Part shown: piece by piece, positions 31,683 to 43,200 of the stretch
How the letters are laid out: each line of letters starts with the position of its first letter
Numbering within the stretch: the first letter of the stretch is position 1
DNA from: Thoreauomyces humboldtii
Lineage: Eukaryota; Chytridiomycota; Chytridiomycetes; Spizellomycetales; Powellomycetaceae
DNA: 46,232 bases
Reading direction: 5' to 3'
NCBI GenBank assembly: GCA_027596035.1
Contig: JADGJA010000082.1
Location: 1 to 46,232, forward strand
The notes under the pieces: model-generated
Told to the model about the DNA's origin: nothing
The model's database searches: none
The model's input: only the letters and a program-made list of their open reading frames with translations
Program-made: the position numbers and the translations under genes

Positions 31683-33335
31683 ATGTCCTCAAGCCAGCCT
31701 AACGCCGAGCACATATCCGTTCCCACGGTCGACCCTCAAGCTTCAAGCAGCGATGCCGTCAACGACCCACTAGGACAACCAAGCCTTCCGACCACACCTA
31801 AACGAGAGCACGACGCGGATCACGGAGACGGTCCGCCATTGAAGCGTACCCAGAGTTCGGTCAAGCGAGGGGCCATCGCCTCTCACCTGACCTGCCTGAT
31901 ATGTCACGAGATGCTTCACAACCCTCTCGCGGCTCCCTGTCTCCACACGTTTTGCGCATCCTGCTGGACGGGATGGGCGAAACGGTCTCGGACGTGTCCC
32001 GTCTGTCGCGCTCCCGCTCGGACCATCACGCCCAACTTTATCGTGAAGGGAATGGTCGACTCGTGGTTGGACCTGTATCCGGAGAAACGTAGACCTCAGG
32101 ACGAACTGGACGCGATGGACGCGATGAACGAGTACAAGGGACCTGGTATCATGAATGTGCCTGCGACGGACGGGGAAGACTACGACGAAGACGAAGGCAG
32201 CGGAGAAGACGGCGAGGAGGAAGATGAAGGGGATGATGATGCTTTTGTCGATGGAGGGCTGAACCAGCAAAACCGTTACGTCATGGGACTGCCTCCCTCA
32301 AACCCTGTTGTGGGACGGGGCCTTCCCGATCCCAACACGCTCGAGGAGGCTCTCGCTTCCGATGAGATCGACTCGGTCGCAAGAGCGGTGGCGACCCTTT
32401 CGGGAGTGAATCGATGCAGACACTGTCCCCCGAGACGCTCACCCGTAGACGGTTACTCGTGTCCCCCCAACGCCATCCACGACATATGCCTAGATTGTTA
32501 CGGACTCGTGCCTCGTCGAACGGGCGCCCATCTCATGCCCGCACACGGACCTCTGGAGGAGATAGTGGGCTGTTGCAACTTCTGCGGAACGGGCGACTGT
32601 GATGTTTACTTTAGCGAGACACGGTCACGAGGATGTCCTCGTCGAACCGAGTATACGGAGCCATCCGTCAAACGGCTTGATGCCCATGCTCTCACGAGCT
32701 TGCCTGTCAACACCTTTCCCGGAAACCAGTACGAACATGTCGTCTTTGCCAACATCTTGAACGGTGGTCTGGCAGGATGCTGGAAACAAGCGTTGACCGA
32801 CATCGGAACCTCGCGATCCACTCTCACCATGGAAGGTGGCGAATTTGTGGTCAAGCCCAATCGGGATGCCGATACCCATGACATCGCAGCCACCGACGCC
32901 GCCTTTGGAAGCATATCTTCATCTTCGAATCCCTCTCCTATTTCCCACAACGAACCCGCATCCAGCGCTCCCGCGGCTTCAGGAACGAACCCATCTCCAT
33001 CTCCATCCTCCATCCCAGCCCCTCTCTCGACTTCAACTTCAGAACCACCCGTAGGCGAATCTTCAGGATCCACACCACCGCCACCACCACCAGCATCATC
33101 GACGCCACTCGCCACGCTCCCTCTCCCGTCCGTCTGTCGCCCCTGCTTCGCCAAGATCTCAGCCGCCCTCCTCTACGCCCAACGTCGCGACATGCCGAGG
33201 TCCGCCCTGCCACCTTTGGTCGCTGCGAGGGAGGATTGCTGGTACGGTAGGTCCTGTCGTACGCAGAGACACAACGTACATCATGCCATGACGCGCAATC
33301 ACGTATGCGAGGCTACGAGGGGTGTTGGGATGTAG
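31683..33335 (+). CDS. CHFR-like RING E3 ubiquitin ligase lacking an FHA domain
   Basis: The protein is about 550 residues in one exon. A RING finger lies at about 68-105 (CLICHEMLHNPLAAPCLHTFCASCWTGWAKRSRTCPVC) and is followed by an acidic stretch (DGEDYDEDEGSGEDGEEEDEG, roughly 160-185). A Cys-rich region contains CRHCPPRRSP..YSCP, CLDCYG.., CCNFCGTGDC and a cluster near the end. The C-terminal signature DCWYGRSCRTQ..HHAM..NHVCEATR is that of CHFR, the mitotic-stress checkpoint ligase. The usual N-terminal FHA domain is absent; instead there is about 60 residues of disordered Ser/Pro sequence. A Pro/Ser-rich insertion (390-470) separates the Cys clusters. The ligase role follows from the RING; the checkpoint role is inferred from the family. 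Confidence 0.88.
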   Translation: MSSSQPNAEHISVPTVDPQASSSDAVNDPLGQPSLPTTPKREHDADHGDGPPLKRTQSSVKRGAIASHLTCLICHEMLHNPLAAPCLHTFCASCWTGWAKRSRTCPVCRAPARTITPNFIVKGMVDSWLDLYPEKRRPQDELDAMDAMNEYKGPGIMNVPATDGEDYDEDEGSGEDGEEEDEGDDDAFVDGGLNQQNRYVMGLPPSNPVVGRGLPDPNTLEEALASDEIDSVARAVATLSGVNRCRHCPPRRSPVDGYSCPPNAIHDICLDCYGLVPRRTGAHLMPAHGPLEEIVGCCNFCGTGDCDVYFSETRSRGCPRRTEYTEPSVKRLDAHALTSLPVNTFPGNQYEHVVFANILNGGLAGCWKQALTDIGTSRSTLTMEGGEFVVKPNRDADTHDIAATDAAFGSISSSSNPSPISHNEPASSAPAASGTNPSPSPSSIPAPLSTSTSEPPVGESSGSTPPPPPPASSTPLATLPLPSVCRPCFAKISAALLYAQRRDMPRSALPPLVAAREDCWYGRSCRTQRHNVHHAMTRNHVCEATRGVGM

Positions 33336-33441
33336 CGACAGGATAGGGATGATTCGGAAACAAAGAGCATGAAGAAAACGTGGTCCAAGATGAAGAATTA
33401 TAAGTGATGATAGAGCCAAGTCGGTTGGCTAGAGTACGCCG

Positions 33442-34158
33442 CTACAGGGTGATGCCGGCGGTGACCGACACCGTGAAGACCATGAAGTGACCGAACCGCT
33501 CGAGGATACCGGCGCCGCTCTTTACGCTTGACGGCGAGGTGGGTGCAGCAGGAAGGCCCGTCGTCGATCGGGGAGTCCATGGGAGGCTGGACCAAGGGCT
33601 CGGCGGCGCCGAGGTGGGCGAATCGGTCGGGAAGGGAAGGTACGTCCTCGTCACCGGGGTGGCGCCACTGGCATCCCCGAGGAGCGGGGGCCAGACGGTC
33701 GGTAGCGGGATGGACACGTTGAAATTCTCCGCTCCGACGTCTCCGGACCCCTCGCCCCACGACTGCAGACTGTAGCGAAGTCCCGAGATCTGGCAGCAGG
33801 TCCCAGCTTTGCATGTCCACTCTCCCTGACTGGGAACGCAGGTCTCTGGAAGGATGAGTGTTCCGCCAGGGTAGCCCGTGGAGTTGATGGTGGCGCCGGC
33901 GGGACAGATGTACAGGCCGATGGCGGGAACGCCCTGGGCGAAGATGCCCCACTGCTTGATCCCCGTCAAGGGCTGCAGGTCCATGAGGTTGTCGGTGGCG
34001 GCATTGCCGAAACCGGGGACCTCGAAGGAGTACGACGGGGTGAGGACTTCAAGGCTGGAGGTGAAGTTGCAGGGCTGCGAGTAAAAGGTTAAAGCGTCGG
34101 CGCTGGCGAGGAGCACACGCCCGAGGAGGAGCGTGAGCAAGGGGATGGCGGTGACCAT
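33442..34158 (-). CDS. Secreted, probably GPI-anchored protein
   Basis: The product is 238 residues, starting at the Met of a clear signal peptide (MVTAIPLLTLLLGRVLLASADA). The frame is open further upstream, but that part has no conserved character. The mature part has several Cys (CNFTS, YICPAG, ETCVP, WTCKAGTCCQI) and N-glycosylation sequons (NFTS, NSTG, NVS). A Ser/Thr/Pro-rich stalk follows, then a C-terminal hydrophobic tail (HFMVFTVSVTAGITL), which together suggest a GPI-anchor signal. I do not recognise a family. The location at the cell surface is inferred. Confidence 0.65.
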   Translation of the reverse strand: MVTAIPLLTLLLGRVLLASADALTFYSQPCNFTSSLEVLTPSYSFEVPGFGNAATDNLMDLQPLTGIKQWGIFAQGVPAIGLYICPAGATINSTGYPGGTLILPETCVPSQGEWTCKAGTCCQISGLRYSLQSWGEGSGDVGAENFNVSIPLPTVWPPLLGDASGATPVTRTYLPFPTDSPTSAPPSPWSSLPWTPRSTTGLPAAPTSPSSVKSGAGILERFGHFMVFTVSVTAGITL

Positions 34159-35002
34159 CGGCGAGGTGTTCGGCGTGGGTATCGGTAGGAATGGGCTTCT
34201 CCCGGACGACAAGCACTTACATCGTCTCGGGGGGGTTGCTCGAGTCACGAAGACGTGGGGCGCACCAGCGGCAAGAAGGTCCTTCGTGTGTTCCCAAAGA
34301 GTTGTGGTCCTCCTTGCGTCTGCCAAAAGAAACTGCGCAGCAAGACCAACGCCACTCTCACCGGTATACAGTAGGTAACCCACAACTGTAGTCGGTAGAG
34401 AACCCTTTCCGAAGGTTCAGAACCCTCGATCACGGGCCGTCTTCTCGTCTCTCGTTCAGTCTCGTCCAGTCTCTCTGTTCCCTCGCCCACTCGCTTCGCC
34501 GTCCCCCTCGCCTTGCCCTTCCCGTCGCTGACCACCACAGGTGCCAAGGTCTGTCCCACGTCTCCAATACTCCTCCTTCTCCTCGTCTCTTCGATCCATT
34601 CAACTATGATGATATCCCTGAGCGTCACGACAAGGTTTGCACAGTTCAGGGCTTAGGGTTAGGCGGCGGCTTTTCGACTGGGTAGTCGACGGGGCCTTAG
34701 CGCGATGGTCAACTACACCGCGCAGGTAGCGGTGAAAATGTTCCGACCCCACACCCGTTGAACTCGAGAACGACCCAGTCGGGATACCGATCCCCATTTG
34801 CAAGAAGAACAGAGAATAATGATATAGAAAGGATAGCTTCTGTTTTAACGGGTTCGTTCCCGCCCACCAAACCAGCGATAAGTGGGATACGCCAGCTAAG
34901 AAAGCCCAGCTCAACCGAACGGATATCCCTCACTCGCCAACCGGTCGCTACGTTTTGATGCTTAATATGTCTCGTGTAATGTGCTTGATCTGTTTGACAC
35001 AC
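34159..35002. other. Intergenic region
   Basis: No supported gene. A minus-strand frame (34245-34628) is Arg-rich and lacks domains. A telomere-like ttagggttagg occurs at 34653-34663. Confidence 0.45.
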
Positions 35003-36665
35003 TCAAACACGACACTCGAACGTCCTCAGCTTTGCGTCCTCTCCACCCGAGAAGATGAGGTCCCCGCACCAGTCGACACCGAACACCTTCTCCTCCTTCT
35101 TGACGTCCCCACCGCTGAGCGTGTAGAGCGGTGCCGTGGATCGGATGTCCCACACCTTGACGGACGAGTCGTAGGACCCGGACGCAAACGCGTAGGCTGA
35201 CGTCGGTGACCATCGGACGGACGACACCCATGATGTGTGTGAGGTCAACGAGAGTTTCGTGACGAGGTTATCTGGAGGTGATTAGAACAAACAGAATGAG
35301 AAAAACGCCGTGAAAAGCAATACACGCGTCTCTTGGTCTCGTCCTCACCTGTAGCTCTGGGATCCCATAGACGGACGGCGTTGTCGGAATGTCCCGTCAC
35401 GAGGAGACCGCTGACGGCACTGTGGTCCATGTCCAGGACGACCTTTTCGCAGTTCATGGTTGATGTGGTGGATCCGTTCTCCACGTCCCAGACGCGGACG
35501 GAATGATCCCATCCACCCGTGTACAGGGGTGCGTGAGCGTCCGTTGTTTGGTCGTAAGAAACGGCAGAGACGGCGCCGACGTGACCGGCGAGACGTTTGA
35601 TTGCCCTCTGTGAAAGGGTTTGAGTGAAGGGTCAGGAAAATAGGGGGAGCCAGGAACTGACCTTCAATGGAATGCCGACAAGACCTGCGACGTCACCCTT
35701 GTCCGTCTTCCTTCGCTTGCGAGGCTCAGGCTTTTCGGACTCCTCCACGTCCGTTGGATCCGCTGACCACATCAACACACTTCCATCCGACGACGCACTC
35801 GCGATCTGCGAGGGGGACAAGCGCCATGTCAGGAAGAACAGTATGAAAGAGCGAAAAGACGGGAGCATGAAAGACTCACATGACTCCCCGCGGCATGAAC
35901 GGCGACGGCGTCCACGCTCCCCGTATGTCCCACGCACTCGAACTCGATCCTCGTGGACGCCTGACCGGTCGTCACGTCGAGCTTGTACTCCCATCCGAAC
36001 AGCTTGTAGTCCTGTCCTCCGGTCAGGAACCTGTGGGCGCGAGCGGCGGTTCCTGTCTCGGGTATCCATGCGACGGTCTTGACGGGACCGGCGTGTCCCT
36101 TCAGGACGGCCTTGCAGTTTCCTGATCGATCCCAGATGCGTGCGAGCGAGTCGTAGGAACCGGTCAACACGATGGGTGCTCTCGCGTGTGCCCTCACGGA
36201 GGATATCCACTCGTCGTGCTCGTAGGTCGCGGATTCCGTCGGTGGCAGCGTTGCCTTTGATTTTTTTTTAAAAAAAGGTGATCAGCGTCCTACTCTTTCA
36301 AACGATCTCTCTCTCCTCCACCCGCGCTCCCGTATCCTCACCTCGACGTATTCCAGTTCCACGATGTTCTCCGTGCTCAGACTGCTGGAGTCGAGGTAGC
36401 TGGATAGACTGGTCTGCAGGAACCTTCCGTCGACGAGGAAGTTGAAGGGGATGGGTTTGTCGGACTCGAGGAGATGGTTGATGATCTCCGACAGACCGTA
36501 TCGCTTGAGCCGTGCTGGTACGAGGATGGCTGTGTCTGTGACTGCCAGATGCTTCTGACGGGTCCTGAATCGGACCTGGACTTGCGCGTCGGCTCCATTC
36601 TCCTGCCGCTGGACGCCGTTGGGTGGGACCGCTGGACTGCTGCTGCCGGTGGTTGTCGAATCCAT
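35003..36665 (-). CDS. YTM1: Ytm1/WDR12, ribosome biogenesis WD40 protein
   Basis: Ytm1 is part of the Erb1-Nop7-Ytm1 (PeBoW) complex needed for 27S pre-rRNA processing and 60S maturation; its UBL/NLE domain is pulled by the AAA-ATPase Rea1. Five exons join in phase: 36665-36342, 36254-35880, 35805-35662, 35607-35349 and 35271-35003, for about 456 residues. Residues about 28-108 form the NLE domain (VQVRFRTRQKHLAVTDTAI..PARLKRYGLSEIINHLL), and the rest WD40 repeats (VLTGSYDSLARIWDRSGNC, FLTGGQDYKLFGWEY, VRVWDVENGS, VRLWDPRATG, SGSYDSSVKVWDIRS). All four introns have standard ends. Confidence 0.94.
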
Positions 36666-37726
36666 CTGTTTGTTTTTGGAGGAACGAGGCTTTTCGTCGT
36701 GGGTGCTGTGAGAGCGAGACCGATGGTATGGGTGGTGGTTGTAGTGAGATGCTCTCTTCTAGGATGTTAAAGTCCGTTCCGTGCGAAGGATTCCGTGGGA
36801 ATGCAGTGCGAACTTTGTGCTTGAAGTTTAGGGGGTGGGCTGTTTGCACGCCTGCCTGCTGTCGTGCTTCTTTTTTTTGAGGAGAGGAGGAGGAGGAAAG
36901 GCGCGAGAGGAGAGAGGCTGTGCACCTGATCATGACTCATCCCCCCTTCATATTCTCCCCCCCTCTCCTGCCTGCTCTTGCGTGCAGCGGCTGACCCACC
37001 CCGGCTTCCTCGGTACAGTGAAGTCCACCCCTGTTCGATCCCAGAGTGGCGGAGGCGCATTGTCGTCCCATGCTTCGGACGTGAGTGGAAGCGGGCCGTT
37101 GTCTTCTCGGTGCCTGCTCGCTCATTTCCAGGCCGGACGAATGACTGTCCAAGAGAAACGCCCGCTGATCCAGCGAGTCCACTGACTGTCAGTGAATCGA
37201 TACCGAATCCTGCGCAGCAGCTCATTTCAGTGAAAGCGAATCTATTGACTCAAGGTTCCCTTATTGCCGCTACAGTTTTATCTGGCGGAGTCATCGGTGG
37301 AAGGAGGTCCCATCGACACCGCCGATGGGAGGAAAGACCTTACTATTCCTCTTTACCCTCGCGAAGCACTTGGGCCTCCCATTTTCTGCTGCTGTCATGA
37401 TACAGGCGCCAAGTTACCTCTCCCTCTGGATTGAGTAGGGTGTGTTTCGATTTCAATCTTTGGAGGAGGTCCGGCGTGTCCTGGGGAGGTCCGCGTCCTG
37501 AGAGATTAGTCACATCGCCGTTCAGACAGCCCTCCCCGTCGGAGTTCCGCCTCCCTGGAAACATCATACCGTTCCTTCCCTTCGAACCATCCATCATACC
37601 CATCCCAGGCAGCGAGGTATAAAAAGGATCGACGACGATCCGTCCGTTCATCATTTTGAACATCGCACTTGACCCTCAAAACCACCCAGTAACCAAAGTC
37701 AATTTCGTACACCCAACACCCCCAAA
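36666..37726. other. Intergenic region
   Basis: About 1 kb lies between the YTM1 start and the small gene at 37727. Open frames on either strand have no domain features, including a minus-strand one at 37343-37663 that could be a chance exon-like frame. I see no RNA gene. Confidence 0.45.
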
Positions 37727-38128
37727 ATGTCCAGCGTTCGCACATCCGTCGTCCTCGTCGGGCTCCCATCCACCCACCCCGCCGTCCCCATCGAAGTCCA
37801 AAGCAAGGTCGCAGAAGGTCTCGCCTCCATCGCCGACAAGATACACACCACCTGTCCCGACCTCTCCTACGTCTGGCTTCCAGCCACACCGGAAGCCGAC
37901 ATCGAGACGTACAAGAGGGACCTGCTGGCAGTGTCGCCGCGCGTCCAGGGCGTCGTCATCGGAATGGGAATCAGAGGAAACCCAAAACTCAGCGCCTGGT
38001 TCGAGACCTTGGTCAACGTCACCTTCGAGACCCTCCCCGGCGTCAAACTCCTGTTCAATTCCGTCCCGGGGGATACGTTGGATGCCATCAGGAGAGGCTT
38101 CCCCGAGCCGGCCGCGAGCAAGGATTGA
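37727..38128 (+). CDS. Small conserved-looking protein, unknown function
   Basis: A single-exon protein of 133 residues starts at ATG 37727 (MSSVRTSVVLVGLPSTH...). It alternates beta-like and helical stretches: TSVVLVGLP, a helix with KVAEGLASIADKI, SYVWLPATPE, GVVIGMGIRGNPKLSAWFE and GVKLLFNSVPGDTLDAIRRG. This is a Rossmann-like alternation with no metal or nucleotide motif I can name. It resembles short bacterial hypothetical proteins in style, but no family is claimed. It lacks introns in an intron-rich neighbourhood. Confidence 0.65.
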   Translation: MSSVRTSVVLVGLPSTHPAVPIEVQSKVAEGLASIADKIHTTCPDLSYVWLPATPEADIETYKRDLLAVSPRVQGVVIGMGIRGNPKLSAWFETLVNVTFETLPGVKLLFNSVPGDTLDAIRRGFPEPAASKD

Positions 38129-38263
38129 GAGAGGGGGACGGGGTCTTTTGCTTTCCCTGCGCGACATACGATACGATAGATCATCATGCGATTTTCCACA
38201 ATCTTCATTTCGTGCGCTATGTACATTCGGTGAATCCATTTCCCTCCCGGCTTTCCCGACTTC

Positions 38264-39219
38264 TCAGAGGACCTTGGAGATGGTGATGGCGTCCTTGTGA
38301 CCCGATCCGGAGAGGACCTCCACGTACTGGGTCTCGACCAACGGGGTGCTCTGCACGAACGCGAGGTACGCGGGAGCTCCAGGTCGCAGGATGTTGTCCG
38401 CGATGAGAATTGAATCCTGTCGATGGTAAATGAGAATGGAAAGTGGATCAGATGCAACAACCAGAGCAAGCGTGGATCGCTAGTGGGGCAGAGAAACGAA
38501 CCTTTTTGACCATCCGATTCTCAAGCAAGATATGAAGGTCAGGCAAGTATCGCGGCTTGTCGTGGTCGATGAACGCCACCTTTCATCCACCGGGCCAACA
38601 TCAGCAAACCACATGACATCTTCAGAAAACCCTTCGTCAGGAAAGAACTCACATCGACAGTATCCTTCCCATGCTGCTCCTTCAACAACTTGTACGTGTC
38701 CTGGAAATGGCCGACGACGATGGTGACCCGATGTTCCAGTCCCGCGATCCGGATGACATCCCTCGCGATGGTCGCAAACCGCTCCTCCAGCTCGAACGAG
38801 TAGTAGTGGGCGTCGGGATGCTCGTTCAGGAGTCGCGCGAAGCGGACGGCGCTGTATCCCAGGTATCCGCCTAGTTCGATCATGACCTAGGGACAAGACG
38901 AGTGTGAGGGGGTTGGTTCCTCGAGTTTTCTCGGATGTGATGGCGTTAGGTGGGTGGTACCATAGGCTTTTTCTTGCGCAGGATGTCGTCGATGAGAAGG
39001 CCTTTCGACTCGCCCACTGCCATGAGGTGGGTCTCCTGAGCAAAGGCGTCCGCTTCACGGATGACGACTTCCGGGTTGCCGATGTCTTTGCCGGTAACGC
39101 GGGTCTTGATCCATTCAAGGAAAAGGTCCTCTCTGCAGAACAGAAGAGGTCAGCTTTAGACGTTCAAGTTTCATCGAAGGAAGAGCGTTGGGTTCTCACT
39201 TGCTGGAAGTGACGGTCAT
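38264..39219 (-). CDS. COMT: Catechol O-methyltransferase
   Basis: This is a SAM-dependent methyltransferase of the COMT family acting on catechol hydroxyls with Mg2+. Five exons (39219-39200, 39132-38961, 38886-38653, 38579-38502, 38416-38264) join in phase for 218 residues, close to soluble mammalian COMT (221). Motifs are MIELGGYLGYSAVRFARLL (SAM site), YSFELEERFATIARDVIRIAG, VTIVVGHFQDT, AFIDHDKPRYLPDLHILLE with the Mg-ligand Asp and catalytic Lys, and LIADNILRPGAPAYLAFV with the second Asp-Asn pair. The N-terminal Trp region (LFLEWIKTRVTG) is present. The five-residue first exon is inferred from phase and a GTGAGA donor. The substrate in this organism is unknown. Confidence 0.93.
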
Positions 39220-40204
39220 TATTGAGGTGTGGTTCTTCCTGGATGTGTGTTTGGATCTGTCGAAGAGAGCGGGCTGGGCTATGATGAGCTCGGGTGAAAG
39301 AGACTGGGTACCCTGCATGCCCTTTTATGTGAGCCGACGGTCGTTCATTTGGCTGGTCGGGAGTCCTGCACTTCTGGTGGACGTAGTCTTGGCGCAAAGC
39401 ACGGAAGGGGGCGGACTCGGGCTGGTCGCCGGGTTGGACATTCCGTTCCGTTAAGGCCACAACCACAAACTCCCGATTAGGACTTTGTGGGACCATCACC
39501 CTCCATGCGCCCGGAACGGAAAAGAGGGAAGTGTTGCACTGACCCCACCCCACCGGCGTTTGCGAGCATGGCTAGCACGACGCTGGACAAATGATGGCCA
39601 CAAAGAACCTGTATCGCTGCCGAATGAGCGTTGCCGAATTCGAATCTATCCGTCGGAAAAGAGCCGAAAAAGGACTTAGGCTGAAGACCCATCGAGAATC
39701 ATGCTCTCTTCGATGGACAATTACAGTGTAGTGGTTTTCTCTCATTGGGAAAGCACTTGGAACAGCTGGACGTTATTTGTGGCTCCACTGTTCGAAGTGA
39801 TCGATCGGGTTCAGGCTTAGGCATGCGGTACCGTGATAGGCAGGTCTTGTCGGCAAGCCTCAGGTCGGTCGCATAACATCTTGTACATGCCTGCCTACAA
39901 TTCCCGAGCGAAGCGAGGGTGAACGATATCCAGACGTTGTAAATATCATTCGGCCTGCGGACTCTGGCAGTCCTTCGAGCGGACTGTTTGTTCAATGAAG
40001 TGCGCAGTTGCCCGTTCAGTGTTTTTGTTTTTTTTTGCTTTTCCCACGCGGGGCCGCCCTCATCTCCCCATCTTGTCGTAGGGAATTTCTCTGCCGCACG
40101 CACCCATTACTGTCAGCAACCGCGTCTTTCAGCTCAGTGACGGGATCGCATCCGTCGGGAGACAGGGCTCTGGAAACTTCCCTTTCGTCTTTCCCAAACC
40201 CAGC
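39220..40204. other. Intergenic region
   Basis: Nearly 1 kb lies between the divergent COMT and coiled-coil genes. No supported gene is seen; open frames are short and lack domains. Confidence 0.5.
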
Positions 40205-43200
40205 ATGCCACCACCGGCCATCCCGCAGGAAGCTTCCCCAGCGCAATCGTCGGTCCCAAAGGGGTTTTTCTCGGGAGACTCCGAATTTTCCCACACTCGT
40301 CCGGACTCTCCTCTGGCCTTCTCGTTCGGGAAACATCATCGAAAGGAGTTGTCTCGTTTGCCAGCAGCACCTAGTACCCTCCAGGCAGAAGCCGCGTCGA
40401 GGAAGACATCCGACGCGCACACCACTGGTCAAAAACGTGCAGCGAGCGTATCAATTGCATCAGCTCAAGGCCTCGGCAGATCGACTGCTCGAGACGGAAC
40501 TGATGGACGATATTCTGGCCCCAAACCGCTCAGCCTGCCGACATCCCACGCCTCCCTTGACGTCACGCCAGTCAAAACCCACGAAGACGCCGCGCGAGAA
40601 CCGACTGGCGCTCCGCACCTGCAAAACGATCATCGAGATAATGGGCATGGTGGGAAGCTGAGTGTCCCTAAGCTGATTGATGTAAACAAAAGTAAGTTTG
40701 GCGCTCCAACTCAACCCGTTTTACAGATGTACGTATGCTGATTTCCCACGTCAGGTGCTGAACGCGCCGGTCAGGAAGATTTGTCTTCCATTACCAAACC
40801 GCAGGGAATTTTGCCCTTGAGCGGAACCGAAGCCGCCCCCTCCGCTAGGCACCATCCGAATCAAAGGCATCTTGGCGCACTCGAGGGATCTTGCGACAGC
40901 CAGGCACCCAGAGCCATCGTCAACCGCGCAAGATCTCCTCTGTCTAGTCAAGCACCTTTATATACTGATGCACCAGATTTAAGCTCAGCGTACAGTCCGC
41001 AGCCTCTCGACGTCAGCTTTCTAGGCAACGTGGAGGTCGAGAATCAGCTTGCCGTTACCATGATGGATCTGGCCGGACACATCCAACAGCAGAACTCTTC
41101 GCGACAAAAGAAGCTAGAAGAACTGGTGAGTGTTCTTACTGGTCATGACCGGCCCTGATGCACGATCGGGGCTGACCTGAATGAACAGACGGAAGAGTTG
41201 GCAGAAGCTCGACGATGCATGCAGCAGCAGGCGACTGTCATCACGAACCTGCGAGAGCGCGGTCAGTTGATCGTGCAGGCTACCAATGGTCAAAGGGAGA
41301 AAGTCGAGTTCAATGACCAACGGTATGTCCTCCACCTCCACGTTCAATGGTTTGGGTGTTTGCTGAAGGCGTTCGTAGGGTCGCAGCTATCGAAAATCAG
41401 TGCAAGCTGTTCCAGGTACTGGCGGAGGATGAAAGCCATGCCGGATGCAGCTTCGCTCAATGTCATTGGGTCTTGCACAGATGACGCTCAAGAATCTTGG
41501 CGCGCTCATCAAGAAGACTCAAGAAAGCAAGCGATCCCTCAGCGATGCTTTGGAGCAGAGAAAGTCAGGTAAAAGTCGCCCTGGGACAGATTTGGAGCTC
41601 GCAGGCAATGCTCACGAACAACGTCTAGCGATGGACCGACTGGCGACTCGCATCACTGAAATTTCAGCTGATCGCGATCGTGAAGCTGGAAAAGGTATAA
41701 AAATTGTTGACAGGGCCTATCCAGAAAGCCTCTCTCGCTGATTTAGGCTTGTCTGGCGGACAGTTAAGGAGATGCAAGATACTTCTGCTCACGAATCGAA
41801 AGTGGCGAAGGAGAAACTCGAACAGCTGCAGATCAAATCCGATCAGAGCGATCAAGAGCTGTCATTATCTCGCGAACAGAATGCACAGGCAACGGCCGCT
41901 CACGAGAAGACCATCGCAAGCATGAAGTCCCAGTGGGACCGAGTGGGCGAGGCCCTTCAGCTTCAGCTCGGTAAATTCTGGCGACGAAGTTGGGGATCTG
42001 CTCACTTGCAGGCTAAATGGATCGCAGATCAAACTGTCGCGGAGGCCGATCGCATGAGAACAGAGTATGCGGAGCATCGAAGTAACTGCGAGACCAGTGT
42101 CGCGGACATGATGGCTCGGATTCAAGAGTTGGGCCATGCGGTGGAGGCTGCCAAATTGGCCGAGGAGAATCTGCTTGGCGAGAAGGATGAGCTATCAGCA
42201 AAAGCCGAAGGCTTGAGTCAAGAGCTTAGCCTTGCTAAGCAGACGTTGGAGACCTTGCAAGCTGAGAATGCGAGGCTCGTCGACGATCTCATCAATCTTC
42301 AATTGGAGAAGGACGAAGAAGAGGCCGCTGCGCTTGCAACAATGCGTAAGCACAAAAAAGATGCGGATGAGGACAAGCGTTGGTAAGCAGTATCTCGAAT
42401 GAAGGACTCAAAAAGATGCTGACTCCAACATCTGCGCTCAGTATCGAAGAGATGCTTGAGTTTGACAGAGAGCGGCTCAATGCCGAGATTAAGTCGCTGA
42501 AGCGATTGGCTAACGACACGGACAGCCGGTGCAGAGTCATACCGATCTTGTTTGGCTTACGTCTATCACCAAAACTCAACCGCTAGCCCGTTAGTCACGC
42601 TGAGAACATAGCTGCCTTAGAGCAGATTCGATTATCGCAATCCCAGGAAATCGAAAGAATGGGAGCTGGCACGCTTGCCCTTCAGGCCGCCGTGGAAGAC
42701 GCGAGACAGGCTCATGCTTTGATGGAAGAACAGCATAGAGCGGCTACGTTTGAATCTACCAGCGCGTATGTTTTAAGTCACTCCGTCAGAGACCATCAGG
42801 AGGGTTGCTGACGAATGCGTAAACGTAGGACCCAGGCTCAGCATTTCCTGCACTTGGAGGAACAACGGAAAGCGGACGCATCCTGTGCAGCTCTGCAGGC
42901 CACGATTGCGGACTTGCAGAGAAGGTACTTATCAGTGCGGTCCCTTGCTCTCAACCTGGGAGCTAACAGTTACCACAGTGTCGAAAACCTCCAGCAGGAA
43001 AAACTGAACATCATCGATCAGAAAGAGAGGCAACTGAGTCTTGCAGCGACCGAGCTTGGGACCAAACAAGTAAGCATGTCTTTTGCACTGCGGCGAGATG
43101 CTTTCTCTTCTCACTTGATTGCAGTCGAACTGGCGTATTGCAACACAGAGCTTAGAGTCGCAACTGAAGGAAGCTCGTGCACAGCATAGCGCAGCTGAGG

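Noticed and set aside
31193..31726. Possible upstream Fanzor exon on the minus strand
   Set aside because: It can be spliced in phase to the exon at 31106, but it shows no RuvC-I or wing-domain motif, is RG/low-complexity rich, and overlaps the CHFR-like start in antisense.
37343..37663. 106-residue minus-strand frame
   Set aside because: It is a plausible-looking composition but has no family, no splice partners and no neighbouring exons.
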